Made by a program: the position numbers and the translations under genes. The notes beneath the pieces were generated by a model, which worked only from the letters and a program-made list of their open reading frames with translations, searched no databases and was not told the origin of the DNA. Of a stretch of DNA of 47,260 bases, positions 7,126 to 15,203 are shown in pieces. This DNA comes from an uncultured Peptococcaceae bacterium (GTDB lineage: Bacteria > Bacillota > Peptococcia > Peptococcales > Peptococcaceae). How positions within the stretch are numbered: the stretch's first letter is position 1; each line of letters opens with the position of its first letter. The stretch spans positions 1-47,260 of the forward strand of contig CABQBF010000004.1 of the NCBI GenBank assembly GCA_902462325.1. The letters are read 5' to 3'.

Positions 7126-9039
7126 ATGTTAGAAAAGGTTTTTGAGCCAATCACAATAAAAGGAGTCACTTTGAAAAATCGCTTTGTTGTACCAGCTATG
7201 GTGAGTAAGTATTGTACAAAAGATGGTTTTGCAACAGAACAATATATTGCTTACCATGAGAAAAAAGCGCGAGGTGGTTGGGGTCTGATTATTGCGGAAG
7301 ATTACCGTATTGCTCCTAATGTAGGCGCTTCAGCGATATTACCTGGTTTATTTACTGAAGAACATATTAGGAGTCATAGTGAGCTAACAAGAAGGGTTCA
7401 TGCTGCTGGTGGTAAAATTTTTGCACAAATATATCACTCGGGATTACAGGCAAATCGTCAGTTGTATGGCGTTCAGCCGGTAGCAGTGTCAGCAGTGAAA
7501 CATGCAATGTTGAAAGAACTCCCACATGTGTTGACAGTGGAAGAAATTAAAACGATTGAAACACAATATGCGCAGTGTGCAGCAAATGTTAAAAAAGCGG
7601 GTTTTGATGGGGTTGAAATACATGGAGCACATGGTTATTTAATCAATCAGTTTTTTTCATCCGTTACAAACAAAAGAAGTGATTCTTATGGGGGCAGTTT
7701 ATACAATCGTTGTCGTATGGCAATTGAAACAGTTCGAATGATTAGAGATGAAGTAGGTGAGGAATTTCCTATTTCTTTCCGATTAACGACGAAGGAATAT
7801 TTTGACGGTGGCTTAACGTTGGAAGAAACAAAAGTATTTGCGAAGCTGTTAGAAGAAGCTGGTGTTGATATCCTGAATTGTAGCCAACATGGTGTCCCAT
7901 ATATTATTCCACCGTCGGCTGTTTCGCAAGCATTTGCGGTAGAACATGCGGAGGCGATAAAAAAAATAGTAAAAATTCCGGTCATTGGGGTAGGCCGTAT
8001 CAACGATCCATTACTGGCAGAATCAATTTTGGAAAGTGGCAAAATGGATATGGTGGCTATGGGTCGTGCTTCGTTGGCAGATCCTGAATTGCCCAATAAA
8101 GCACAAAGAGGAGAATTTGAGGATATTGTTCAGTGTATTGCTTGTACACAAGGCTGCATAGGAGAAAAGGCACGTGGCAATGTGTTATGTTGTTTGGTAA
8201 ATCCGAGTTTAGGTCATGAAGGGGAAGAACAATATCAGATACGACCTGCGGATGTACGGAAAAAAGTATTTGTGTTGGGCGGCGGTATTAGTGGTTGCGA
8301 GGTAGCACTTGTAGCAGCAAAAAAAGGTCATGCCGTTACGATTTTTGAAAAGAACGATTGTATAGGGGGCCAGTGGAATGCAGCAGCAGTACCTTTGGCA
8401 AAAACAGAATTTGCAACTTTGGTAGCAAGACAGCAATATCAACTGAAAAAATATGGTATTCATGTACGTTGTGGACTGACCTTAACAGAAGAGCTGCTTA
8501 TGCAGGAACAACCAGATACTATTGTAGTGGCGACAGGTGGAACTCCATTTGTTCCGTCAATTACAGGCTTGAATGAATATCTTCTAGCCAGCGATGTTTT
8601 GTTGGGAAAAGTTGAGACGGGGAAGAATGTTTTGATTATTGGTGGTGGCCTAGTAGGTGCAGAAACAGCTGAATATTTGGGATATCACGGTGTAAAAGTC
8701 ACTTTAGTGGAAGTGCTGTCGCAGATAGCCAAGGACGGTGAGGCGGCACCAAATAGCTTTTTGTTAAAAAATTTAGATAAATTTGGAGTAGATATTTACA
8801 CTTCTGCTTCTGTAGATGAAGTTACGGCAGATGTCGTAAAGTTGAAAACGCTGAATGGAGAAGTCTCTTTGCACAATGTGGATTCCATTATTATTGCAGC
8901 AGGATTCAGACCGAATCATGAAACGGATGAGTTATTGAGCCAATATAAAGGAGAGGTCATTACTGTAGGCGATGCGAAAAAAGTTAAAAACGGATTATAC
9001 AACTTGCGGGAAGCCTATGAAGCTGGTCTTGGTATTTAG
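7126..9039 (+). CDS. FMN/4Fe-4S/FAD enoate reductase-type oxidoreductase
   Basis: A 637-residue flavoenzyme of the old yellow enzyme, 2,4-dienoyl-CoA reductase and BaiCD type, which reduces activated C=C bonds with NAD(P)H. Residues 1-330 form the FMN TIM barrel (KNRFVVPAMVSKY, then GVEIHGAHGYLINQFFSS). A 4Fe-4S motif CxxCxxxC with a fourth Cys lies at about residues 337-357, then an FAD Rossmann motif VLGGGISGCE (about 382) and a second dinucleotide motif IIGGGLVGAE (about 506). The start ATG 7126 follows AAGGGAGAAGG; a longer start would overlap the preceding gene. It is the redox core of the cluster, probably using its substrate as electron acceptor or detoxifying it. Confidence 0.9.
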   Translation: MLEKVFEPITIKGVTLKNRFVVPAMVSKYCTKDGFATEQYIAYHEKKARGGWGLIIAEDYRIAPNVGASAILPGLFTEEHIRSHSELTRRVHAAGGKIFAQIYHSGLQANRQLYGVQPVAVSAVKHAMLKELPHVLTVEEIKTIETQYAQCAANVKKAGFDGVEIHGAHGYLINQFFSSVTNKRSDSYGGSLYNRCRMAIETVRMIRDEVGEEFPISFRLTTKEYFDGGLTLEETKVFAKLLEEAGVDILNCSQHGVPYIIPPSAVSQAFAVEHAEAIKKIVKIPVIGVGRINDPLLAESILESGKMDMVAMGRASLADPELPNKAQRGEFEDIVQCIACTQGCIGEKARGNVLCCLVNPSLGHEGEEQYQIRPADVRKKVFVLGGGISGCEVALVAAKKGHAVTIFEKNDCIGGQWNAAAVPLAKTEFATLVARQQYQLKKYGIHVRCGLTLTEELLMQEQPDTIVVATGGTPFVPSITGLNEYLLASDVLLGKVETGKNVLIIGGGLVGAETAEYLGYHGVKVTLVEVLSQIAKDGEAAPNSFLLKNLDKFGVDIYTSASVDEVTADVVKLKTLNGEVSLHNVDSIIIAAGFRPNHETDELLSQYKGEVITVGDAKKVKNGLYNLREAYEAGLGI

Positions 9040-9051
9040 TGCGTGATTGCG

Positions 9052-10281
9052 ATGAAATTTTACAAGGAAGAAAGAGCTTCTGTGAAACAGTATAGTTATA
9101 TTGCGGTTGGAGTCATGGTATTGCTTTTAGGTGGTGTAATTTACGCCTGGAGTACGTTATCAGTGCCAATGATTGCAGAGTTCAAGGACTGGACATTAAG
9201 TCAGATTTCTTTTACTTTTACACTCTGTACATTGTCATTCTGTGTTGGTGGTTTTTTGCGCGGCCTTATTGCTTCAAAATGTTCTATCCGTTTTACTATG
9301 CTGACAGCTGCAATATTGGGCTGTGCTGGAATGTTGCTTACAGCCCAGACAACAGATAATATCCTATCTTTATACAGTGGATTTGGAATATTAAGTGGTT
9401 TTGCGATAGGGCTAGCGTACAATACGGTAATGAGTACTGTGACAAATTGTTTTGAAGCCAATAGAGGTGTTGTTTCAGGAATCCTGCTTATGGGCTTTGG
9501 TTTTGGCAGTTTTGTGATGGGAAAACTTTATCAGGCAATCCTTTCCAGTATGATATTAGATTGGCATGGAATATTTCAGCTTTTTGCTGGCGCAATTCTC
9601 TTGGCATTTATATTGGCAGGAGTCGTATTAGAAGAAAAATCTGTAGAATCATATCAAGTAATAGAATTGGAAAGTTACACACAAACTACAGATATGACAA
9701 CAGGAGAAATGCTGCATACTTATGTTTTTTGGACATATTTCCTTTGGGCAATTTTGTTAGCTTCCTCAGGATATATTCTATTATCACATGCAAATGGTAT
9801 TTTAATGGAAGCAGCGTTGCATATCAATGCTGATACTGCAGCCACATTGGTAGGTCTTATATCTATTTGTAATGGAATAGGACGAATCATTTGGGGTTTC
9901 GTGTATGATAAATTTCAATATAAAATTACATTTATCGCCATCGAAATAGTATTTGCTTTGAATGTTAGTATGCTGTATCTAGGAATTTATGCGAAAAATA
10001 TAGTTTGCATTGTGACAGGATTTATTGCTGGTGGATTGTCTTTTGCAGGATTAGCGGCGTTAAATTCAGTTTTTATTAACGATTTTTTTGGAACTAAATA
10101 TTATCCGCTTAATTTTTCTATTATTAATTTAAATGTATTGATTTCTTCATTTGGCAGCATTATTGCGGCAATAGTTTACGATAAAATGGGGTCTTATTTA
10201 TCGGTGATTTTATTGTTAAGTTGTGAGATGGTGTTGTCTCTGATTTGTGCATTGCATATAAAAAGGCCCAACAATAAATGA
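9052..10281 (+). CDS. MFS transporter, oxalate/formate antiporter-like
   Basis: A 409-residue membrane carrier with 12 predicted helices. The opening YIAVGVMVLLLGGVIYAWST and the loop GILSGFAIGLAYNTVMSTVT are typical of the OFA branch of the major facilitator superfamily, which exchanges small carboxylates. The central loop between helices 6 and 7 is short and acidic. The stop of the reductase gene lies only 13 bp upstream and no good ribosome site is visible, so it is probably translated by coupling; GTG 9043 is an alternative start. Together with the SLC13-type carrier next to it, it points to an organic anion as the pathway substrate or product. Confidence 0.85.
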   Translation: MKFYKEERASVKQYSYIAVGVMVLLLGGVIYAWSTLSVPMIAEFKDWTLSQISFTFTLCTLSFCVGGFLRGLIASKCSIRFTMLTAAILGCAGMLLTAQTTDNILSLYSGFGILSGFAIGLAYNTVMSTVTNCFEANRGVVSGILLMGFGFGSFVMGKLYQAILSSMILDWHGIFQLFAGAILLAFILAGVVLEEKSVESYQVIELESYTQTTDMTTGEMLHTYVFWTYFLWAILLASSGYILLSHANGILMEAALHINADTAATLVGLISICNGIGRIIWGFVYDKFQYKITFIAIEIVFALNVSMLYLGIYAKNIVCIVTGFIAGGLSFAGLAALNSVFINDFFGTKYYPLNFSIINLNVLISSFGSIIAAIVYDKMGSYLSVILLLSCEMVLSLICALHIKRPNNK

Positions 10282-10315
10282 AGTTTTATTTTTATTTAGT
10301 ACAGGAGGGAGATTT

Positions 10316-11722
10316 ATGGGAGAAAATATAGTTAGCAAACAGATTATGGATAAAAAAACTATCGTAAAATGGGCTATCATGATTCTGGTCGGAGTTCTTA
10401 TTATGTTGACTCCAGTAAATGATGTTTATACGCAACAGATTAAAATATTTTTAACTATAACTATTTGCGCCATTTTGACGATTGCTTTTGAGTTAACTCC
10501 TACTATGGTGCCGGCCGTATTAATGCCAACGGCATATTACATTACAGGGATAGTGCCGCAACAAGTTGCTTTCAGTGGTTGGACACAACCTACAGGCTGG
10601 ATGATTATCGGTGCATTATTTTTGGCAAATGTATTAGACGAGGCGGGCATTTTAAAACGAATCGCATATTTTTGCATTAAAAGTCTAGGTGGAAGTTTTA
10701 ATGGTGTTTTATATGGGCTGTATATTGCCGGTATCGTTTTGGCTTTCATCTCTGTAAATAGTGCTTACGCGATTGTCGTAACATTAGCATTGGCGATTTG
10801 CATTGCATTAAAATTAGAGGCCGGATCGAAAGCGGCAGCAGTTGTGATGATGGCAGGTGCTACAGGTGCTTTAACACCAGGTGTATTTTTGTATCGGCCA
10901 TCTTGGGGGGCAGTAATTACTACCAATGCGCAGACTGTAGATCCCAATTTTGCAATGCTGTGGCATCATTTTCCCATGTATAATATTCCATGCCTTCTAT
11001 TTGGATTTGTATTCATCTTTGTAATGACAAAAGTATTTAAGACAAAAGAGATGGGAATCGGTGGAACCAAAGAATATTTTGATAATGAATATAAAAAAAT
11101 GGGAAAAATGAAAGTAGCTGAAAAAAAATCGTTAATTATGGTCTCAGTTTTGTTGTTATATGTTCTGACATCGCCTTTACACGGTTACAATATTGCTTGG
11201 GCATTTATGATTTTACCGTGGTTAGCTTTTTTGCCAGGAATAAACATTGCTACTAGCGTTAGCGTAAAAAATATGAATATTGGAACGGTTTTCTTTGTGA
11301 TGAGTTGCCTAACCATTGCAAGTGCAGGGAGCAATGTTGGAATTTCTGATTTGATTTCAGCAGTGATATCACCTGTTGCGATGCAAGCTGGGCCGATAGG
11401 TTTGACATTTATTATGCTATTCGTCGGAATCATAGCGAATTTGTTATTGACTCCGCTGGCGATGATTACATCATTAAGTCCGATTATCATTCAAATTTGT
11501 GCTGATATGGGCATAGCACCTTGGGCGCCGATTATGTCATTGATTTATTCGACAGATATGTATTTTTTACCACATGAAGTATCGTGTTTAGTTTTAATGT
11601 TTGGCTTTGGCATGATCACAATGAAGGATTTTGCTAAGATTGCTACTTTGAAAACCATTGTATATTTTCTAGGATTCTGTTTGATTCAAATACCGTATTA
11701 TATCATAATAGGGGTTTTATAA
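10316..11722 (+). CDS. SLC13/DASS-type anion transporter
   Basis: A 468-residue protein with about 11-12 hydrophobic helices, resembling divalent anion:Na+ symporters (DASS/ArsB-NhaD superfamily). Evidence includes the N-terminal helices, LTPTMVPAVLMPTAYYITGI, the substrate-loop-like SVNSAYAIVVTLALAI and the C-terminal LTPLAMITSLSPIIIQICAD. The ATG at 10316 has a strong GGAGGG site. It follows the MFS gene by 34 bp. Having two carriers of different families in one operon suggests one for the substrate and one for a product, which is inference. Confidence 0.8.
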   Translation: MGENIVSKQIMDKKTIVKWAIMILVGVLIMLTPVNDVYTQQIKIFLTITICAILTIAFELTPTMVPAVLMPTAYYITGIVPQQVAFSGWTQPTGWMIIGALFLANVLDEAGILKRIAYFCIKSLGGSFNGVLYGLYIAGIVLAFISVNSAYAIVVTLALAICIALKLEAGSKAAAVVMMAGATGALTPGVFLYRPSWGAVITTNAQTVDPNFAMLWHHFPMYNIPCLLFGFVFIFVMTKVFKTKEMGIGGTKEYFDNEYKKMGKMKVAEKKSLIMVSVLLLYVLTSPLHGYNIAWAFMILPWLAFLPGINIATSVSVKNMNIGTVFFVMSCLTIASAGSNVGISDLISAVISPVAMQAGPIGLTFIMLFVGIIANLLLTPLAMITSLSPIIIQICADMGIAPWAPIMSLIYSTDMYFLPHEVSCLVLMFGFGMITMKDFAKIATLKTIVYFLGFCLIQIPYYIIIGVL

Positions 11723-11770
11723 TATTATTGAAATAAATCTAAGTTATAATAAAGAAAGGAAGATTTTGAA

Positions 11771-12595
11771 ATGATTATTGATTTTAGAGTGAGACCACCG
11801 TACAAAAGCTTAGGAGAAGGCGCTTTATGGAATTTGGAACGCAGAAGATCGTTTGCAAAAAGATTTGGACAAGGCATTTCTCCCTCTATTGAAGAAAAAT
11901 CCATGGAGTTATTGTTGAAAGAGATGGATGAATTAAGCATCGATAAGGGGGTTGTACAGGTTCGACTTTCGATAGGTATGAAGAATGAAGATTTAGCGTC
12001 TTTATTGGAGGAATATCCAAAACGTTTTATAGGAATGATTGGCGTAACACCTTGGGATGTAGAAACAGCCTTTGCGGATATTGATAAATATATCGTGCAT
12101 GGTGCAGCAACAGGAATTATTATTGAGCATGGATTCTGTAATCCGCCAATTACAGCAGATGATGGACGAAACTATCCCATCTATGAATTATGTCAACGTT
12201 TGAATATTCCGGTTACATTAAGTTTTGGTGGTTTTTTAGGACCTGATGTAGATCATAACACTCCAAAAATGATTGATAAAGTTGCTGCTGATTTTCCTGA
12301 TTTAGTGTTTATTTTAGCACATGGAGGATGGCCTTATGTGCAGGAAATGGCCCATATTGCCTTTAATCGTAAAAATGTCTATCTTTCTCCAGATATCTAT
12401 GCAGTAAATGTTCCTGGTAGCACAGATTATATGGGAGCAATGAATTATTTCATTCCAGAGAAAATGATTTTTGGTTCTGCATATCCAGTGATTGGTATGA
12501 AAGATATGGTGGGTTATTATAAAGAACACCTTTCAACAGAGGTATATGATGCTATCATGTATCAAAATGCGGCAAAAGTTTTAAATTTGAAATAG
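11771..12595 (+). CDS. Amidohydrolase-2 family protein, second paralogue
   Basis: A 274-residue paralogue of the protein at 6254-7087, sharing MKNED, the KSM(D/E) segment, the FGSAYP end motif and overall length. It begins IIDFRVRPPYKS, so the usual N-terminal HxH metal pair is again replaced, and the strand-8 Asp position is again Ala. ILAHGGWPYVQEMAH keeps the central His. The ATG at 11771 follows AAAGGAAG. It is the last gene of the AT-rich cluster, before a strong terminator. Two diverged copies flanking the operon could form a heteromer or act on consecutive intermediates. Confidence 0.8.
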   Translation: MIIDFRVRPPYKSLGEGALWNLERRRSFAKRFGQGISPSIEEKSMELLLKEMDELSIDKGVVQVRLSIGMKNEDLASLLEEYPKRFIGMIGVTPWDVETAFADIDKYIVHGAATGIIIEHGFCNPPITADDGRNYPIYELCQRLNIPVTLSFGGFLGPDVDHNTPKMIDKVAADFPDLVFILAHGGWPYVQEMAHIAFNRKNVYLSPDIYAVNVPGSTDYMGAMNYFIPEKMIFGSAYPVIGMKDMVGYYKEHLSTEVYDAIMYQNAAKVLNLK

Positions 12596-12607
12596 TCAGA
12601 AACAGTA

Positions 12608-12657
12608 ATAATCGCCAGTCCAAATGAAAAATCAATTCAGACTGGCGATTATGTTTT
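12608..12657. terminator. Bidirectional terminator
   Basis: A perfect 13-bp stem, 12608-12620 with 12640-12652, is followed by TTTTT on the plus strand. It separates the catabolic operon from the convergent SUKH gene and marks the right edge of the AT-rich block. Confidence 0.9.
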
Positions 12658-13652
12658 TATAAATCGTACTGTTGGGCAATTTCTTTGCATTGTAAAACGA
12701 TTTGCTCCATGGCTTCGGTGGTGAACACCAGGCAATTTTTTTGACCAATCATTTTACCGGCCTGTTTGAGCTTGCCTTCTTTGAGGCGGCTTTCCATCCA
12801 GTCTGCCACAAAGGCGGGTGCGTAGCCGTTGGTGGTGAATTGACCGTCCTCCGCTAAAATCAGCGGGTAATCGTGCAAGTATTGTTTCACCGAGGCTTTG
12901 GGAAAGGCGAAGCTGTACAGCATATATTGCAGGTCATACATCAGCCAGGAGAGGGCGTCCTCGTGCAGCGCAAACAGATTTTTTTCTTCCACTACCTGCC
13001 GGGCTACCGAGCGAATCCACTGCTCGGCCTGCGGTACGCCGCAGTTGCGGCAGATTTTGATTAGCAGAGGTGAAAAGGTGCCTTCCTCCACCATTGCAAT
13101 CTCATAAGCCCGGTCGGCTTCTGGTGTGGTCAGCTCTGTTTCTTCTACCAGCCCCTGCAGAAAGGTGGCAAAGTCAGGCGCTAAAGTGATAACCTGGCGT
13201 TTTTCCATGTCTACATAAGCCACTGACGGTTCGCCATCGGGGCCGCATTGGCGATAATCCAGCAAAATCAAATCAAAGCCGGCGGAAGGACAGTCGCAGA
13301 TATACACACCATAGTCGGGATAGTGCCAGCCTTCCTTAAATAATTTGTTGCCGGCGGTGCCGCACAGCGAGTTGGACTTTTTGCGGCCAATGCTGAGAAA
13401 GCCGGTAATCTCTACATAGTCCTTTTCGCTATCCTCCGTTTTGGGCAGCGGATAGCAGGTGGCATAGGGAATGCCGCCGTTGTGCTGCTTCATCAGCGCA
13501 AGATATGTTTCGGGCAGCCGATAGCCCAATTCGGTTTCTACAGAAGCAATCAGCGTATCGCTGGGCGCTTCGTCTACATATTCTTCTAAAGCCAACCGGT
13601 CATCGTCCCAAAATTGACTGGGCTCCGGCAGTGAAAAAGTATTTTTTTGCAT
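12657..13652 (-). CDS. SMI1/KNR4 (SUKH) family protein
   Basis: A 331-residue cytoplasmic protein. Residues about 15-150 match the SUKH fold: FWDDDRLALEEYVDEAPSDT, then LGYRLPETYLALMKQHNGGI, CYPLP and a later GFDLILLDYRQCGPDGEPSV segment. The second half is a helical extension seen in the longer SMI1/KNR4 proteins of Bacillota. SUKH domains often act as immunity proteins to polymorphic toxins, but no toxin gene is adjacent, so a housekeeping or orphan immunity role is equally possible. The ATG at 13652 follows AGAAAGGAT. Its upstream region holds an 8-bp inverted repeat (13675-13682 with 13725-13732) that could be a leader hairpin. Confidence 0.85.
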   Translation of the reverse strand: MQKNTFSLPEPSQFWDDDRLALEEYVDEAPSDTLIASVETELGYRLPETYLALMKQHNGGIPYATCYPLPKTEDSEKDYVEITGFLSIGRKKSNSLCGTAGNKLFKEGWHYPDYGVYICDCPSAGFDLILLDYRQCGPDGEPSVAYVDMEKRQVITLAPDFATFLQGLVEETELTTPEADRAYEIAMVEEGTFSPLLIKICRNCGVPQAEQWIRSVARQVVEEKNLFALHEDALSWLMYDLQYMLYSFAFPKASVKQYLHDYPLILAEDGQFTTNGYAPAFVADWMESRLKEGKLKQAGKMIGQKNCLVFTTEAMEQIVLQCKEIAQQYDL

Positions 13653-13841
13653 AAGCGAAAATCCTTTCTGACGGGCTGAGACAGGAAGGTGGATGTTGTT
13701 ATGATGAATCCGACAGAACTTACGGTCTCAGCGCCGATGCGTTTTGTTTTTATCATACCATATTCTTGCAGCGATGAAAAGCGCTTGCCTGTCCGATGAC
13801 GGAAAAATCGTCGCAGCAGCTCTAAAATAGAAAAGAACTAC

Positions 13842-13895
13842 TTGACAAACTGACAAATCCTGTTATGATATATGTGTACTATTTGAAATAATACA
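13842..13895 (+). promoter_or_regulatory. Promoter and probable GntR operator
   Basis: TTGACA (13842-13847), a 16-nt spacer and TATGAT (13864-13869) form a strong promoter. Immediately downstream, TGTACTATTT (13875-13884) and AAATAATACA (13886-13895) form an inverted repeat with one mismatch around a single central base. That position suits repression by the YtrA-type GntR protein encoded next. Confidence 0.75.
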
Positions 13896-13921
13896 GATGA
13901 AACTGGAAAGGAAGTGACGTG

Positions 13922-14311
13922 ATGATATTCATTGATTATAAAAGCCGCAAGCCTATCTATGAGCAGTTGGTTGACAACATAAAAAGTTTGATTGTTTCCG
14001 GGGTATTACAGCGGGACGATCAACTGCCTTCGGTACGGCAGTTGGCTCAGGAGTTGGCCATCAATCCCAACACCATTCAAAAGGCCTACACCGAACTGGA
14101 ACGGCAGGGCGTGATTTATTCGTTGAAGGGCCGGGGCAGCTTTGTGGGCAGCAGCTTGCAAGAACTACGCAGCGTACAGCAAAAAGAATTGCTGGGGCAG
14201 CTTGCCACGCTCAGCGCCGAGCTTTACCGGTTAGCGGTGCCGCAGGAGGAGGCTTGCGCGGTGATACAACAGACATATCAAGCACAGAAGGGGGAGAAGG
14301 CCCATGATTGA
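13922..14311 (+). CDS. GntR-family regulator, YtrA subfamily
   Basis: A 129-residue winged-helix repressor. IDYKSRKPIYEQLVDNIKSL followed by the DQLPSVRQLAQELAINPNTI recognition region (residues 35-60) and the GRGSF turn are diagnostic of YtrA-like GntR proteins, which have only a short C-terminal dimerisation helix. ATG 13922 is preferred over GTG 13919 because of spacing from GGAAAGGAAG. Its stop overlaps the ABC ATPase start by 8 bp, so it probably autoregulates this three-gene operon, which in relatives responds to cell-envelope stress. Confidence 0.92.
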   Translation: MIFIDYKSRKPIYEQLVDNIKSLIVSGVLQRDDQLPSVRQLAQELAINPNTIQKAYTELERQGVIYSLKGRGSFVGSSLQELRSVQQKELLGQLATLSAELYRLAVPQEEACAVIQQTYQAQKGEKAHD

Positions 14312-15203
14312 AGTAACAGGACTGAGCAAAAGTTTTGACAACATCCAAGCCTTACAGCAGGTATCAGCCACCATTCAGAAAGGTTCCATCTTTGGCCTGA
14401 TTGGCTCCAACGGCGCCGGAAAATCTACATTTTTGCGCCTGCTGGCCGGTATTTACCGTTCCGATGCGGGCAGTATCCAGATTGACGGACAGCCTGTTTA
14501 TGAAAACGAGGCGCTGAAGCAGCGTATCTTCTATATTTCCGACGACCAGTTTTATTTTCCCAATAGCAACATGGAGGAGATGGCCCAATATTACGCCGTG
14601 GTTTATCAGAAGTTTTCCTGGGAGCGCTTTCGCGAGCTGACGGAGTTGTTCCGGTTAGATAGCCGACGTAAGCTGAACACCTTTTCCAAAGGGATGCAAA
14701 AGCAGGCCCATATTATTTTGGCGCTGGCTTCCCAGCCCGATTATCTGTTTTGCGACGAAACCTTCGATGGTTTAGATCCGGTTATGCGGCAGGCTGTGAA
14801 GCGTTTGCTGGCTGACGCGGTGGCTTCTCAGCAGCTAACGCCTATCATCGCTTCACACAACCTGCGGGAGCTGGAGGATATTTGCGACCATATCGGATTG
14901 CTGCATCAGGGCGGTATCATCTTTGAGCGGGAGCTGGATAGCCTGCAGAGCGACATTCATAAGGTGCAGTGCGCTTTTTCCGCACCTAAAAAAACCGAGG
15001 ACTTTGCCGGATTGGAGATTGTCAAGCTGGAACAGCGGGGCAATCTGTCCGTTTTGGTGGTGCGGGGTAACAGCGCTGCTACCGAGGCTTGCATAGAGGC
15101 TATGCAGCCGCTTTATTGTGAATTATTGCCGCTGACCCTGGAAGAAATCTTTATTACCGAAATGGAGGTGCTGGGCTATGACATCCAACAGCTTATCTAC
15201 TAA
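14304..15203 (+). CDS. ABC transporter ATP-binding protein, YtrB type
   Basis: A 299-residue ATPase. Walker A is GLIGSNGAGKSTFLRL (near residue 33), the signature region is TFSKGMQKQAHIILALA (near 130, a KGMQ variant of LSGGQ usual in this family), Walker B is YLFCDE with FDGLDPV, and the H-loop is IIASHNL. The C-terminal 80 residues are an extension. The start at ATG 14304 follows GGGGGAGAAGG, and the gene overlaps the permease gene by 26 bp. With the GntR regulator and permease it forms a YtrABC-like system, probably linked to envelope-antibiotic response. Confidence 0.93.
   Translation: MIEVTGLSKSFDNIQALQQVSATIQKGSIFGLIGSNGAGKSTFLRLLAGIYRSDAGSIQIDGQPVYENEALKQRIFYISDDQFYFPNSNMEEMAQYYAVVYQKFSWERFRELTELFRLDSRRKLNTFSKGMQKQAHIILALASQPDYLFCDETFDGLDPVMRQAVKRLLADAVASQQLTPIIASHNLRELEDICDHIGLLHQGGIIFERELDSLQSDIHKVQCAFSAPKKTEDFAGLEIVKLEQRGNLSVLVVRGNSAATEACIEAMQPLYCELLPLTLEEIFITEMEVLGYDIQQLIY

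Noticed and set aside
12657..13652. SUKH protein considered as part of a toxin-immunity locus
   Set aside because: No polymorphic toxin, Rhs or LXG gene lies next to it; only the family membership is supported.
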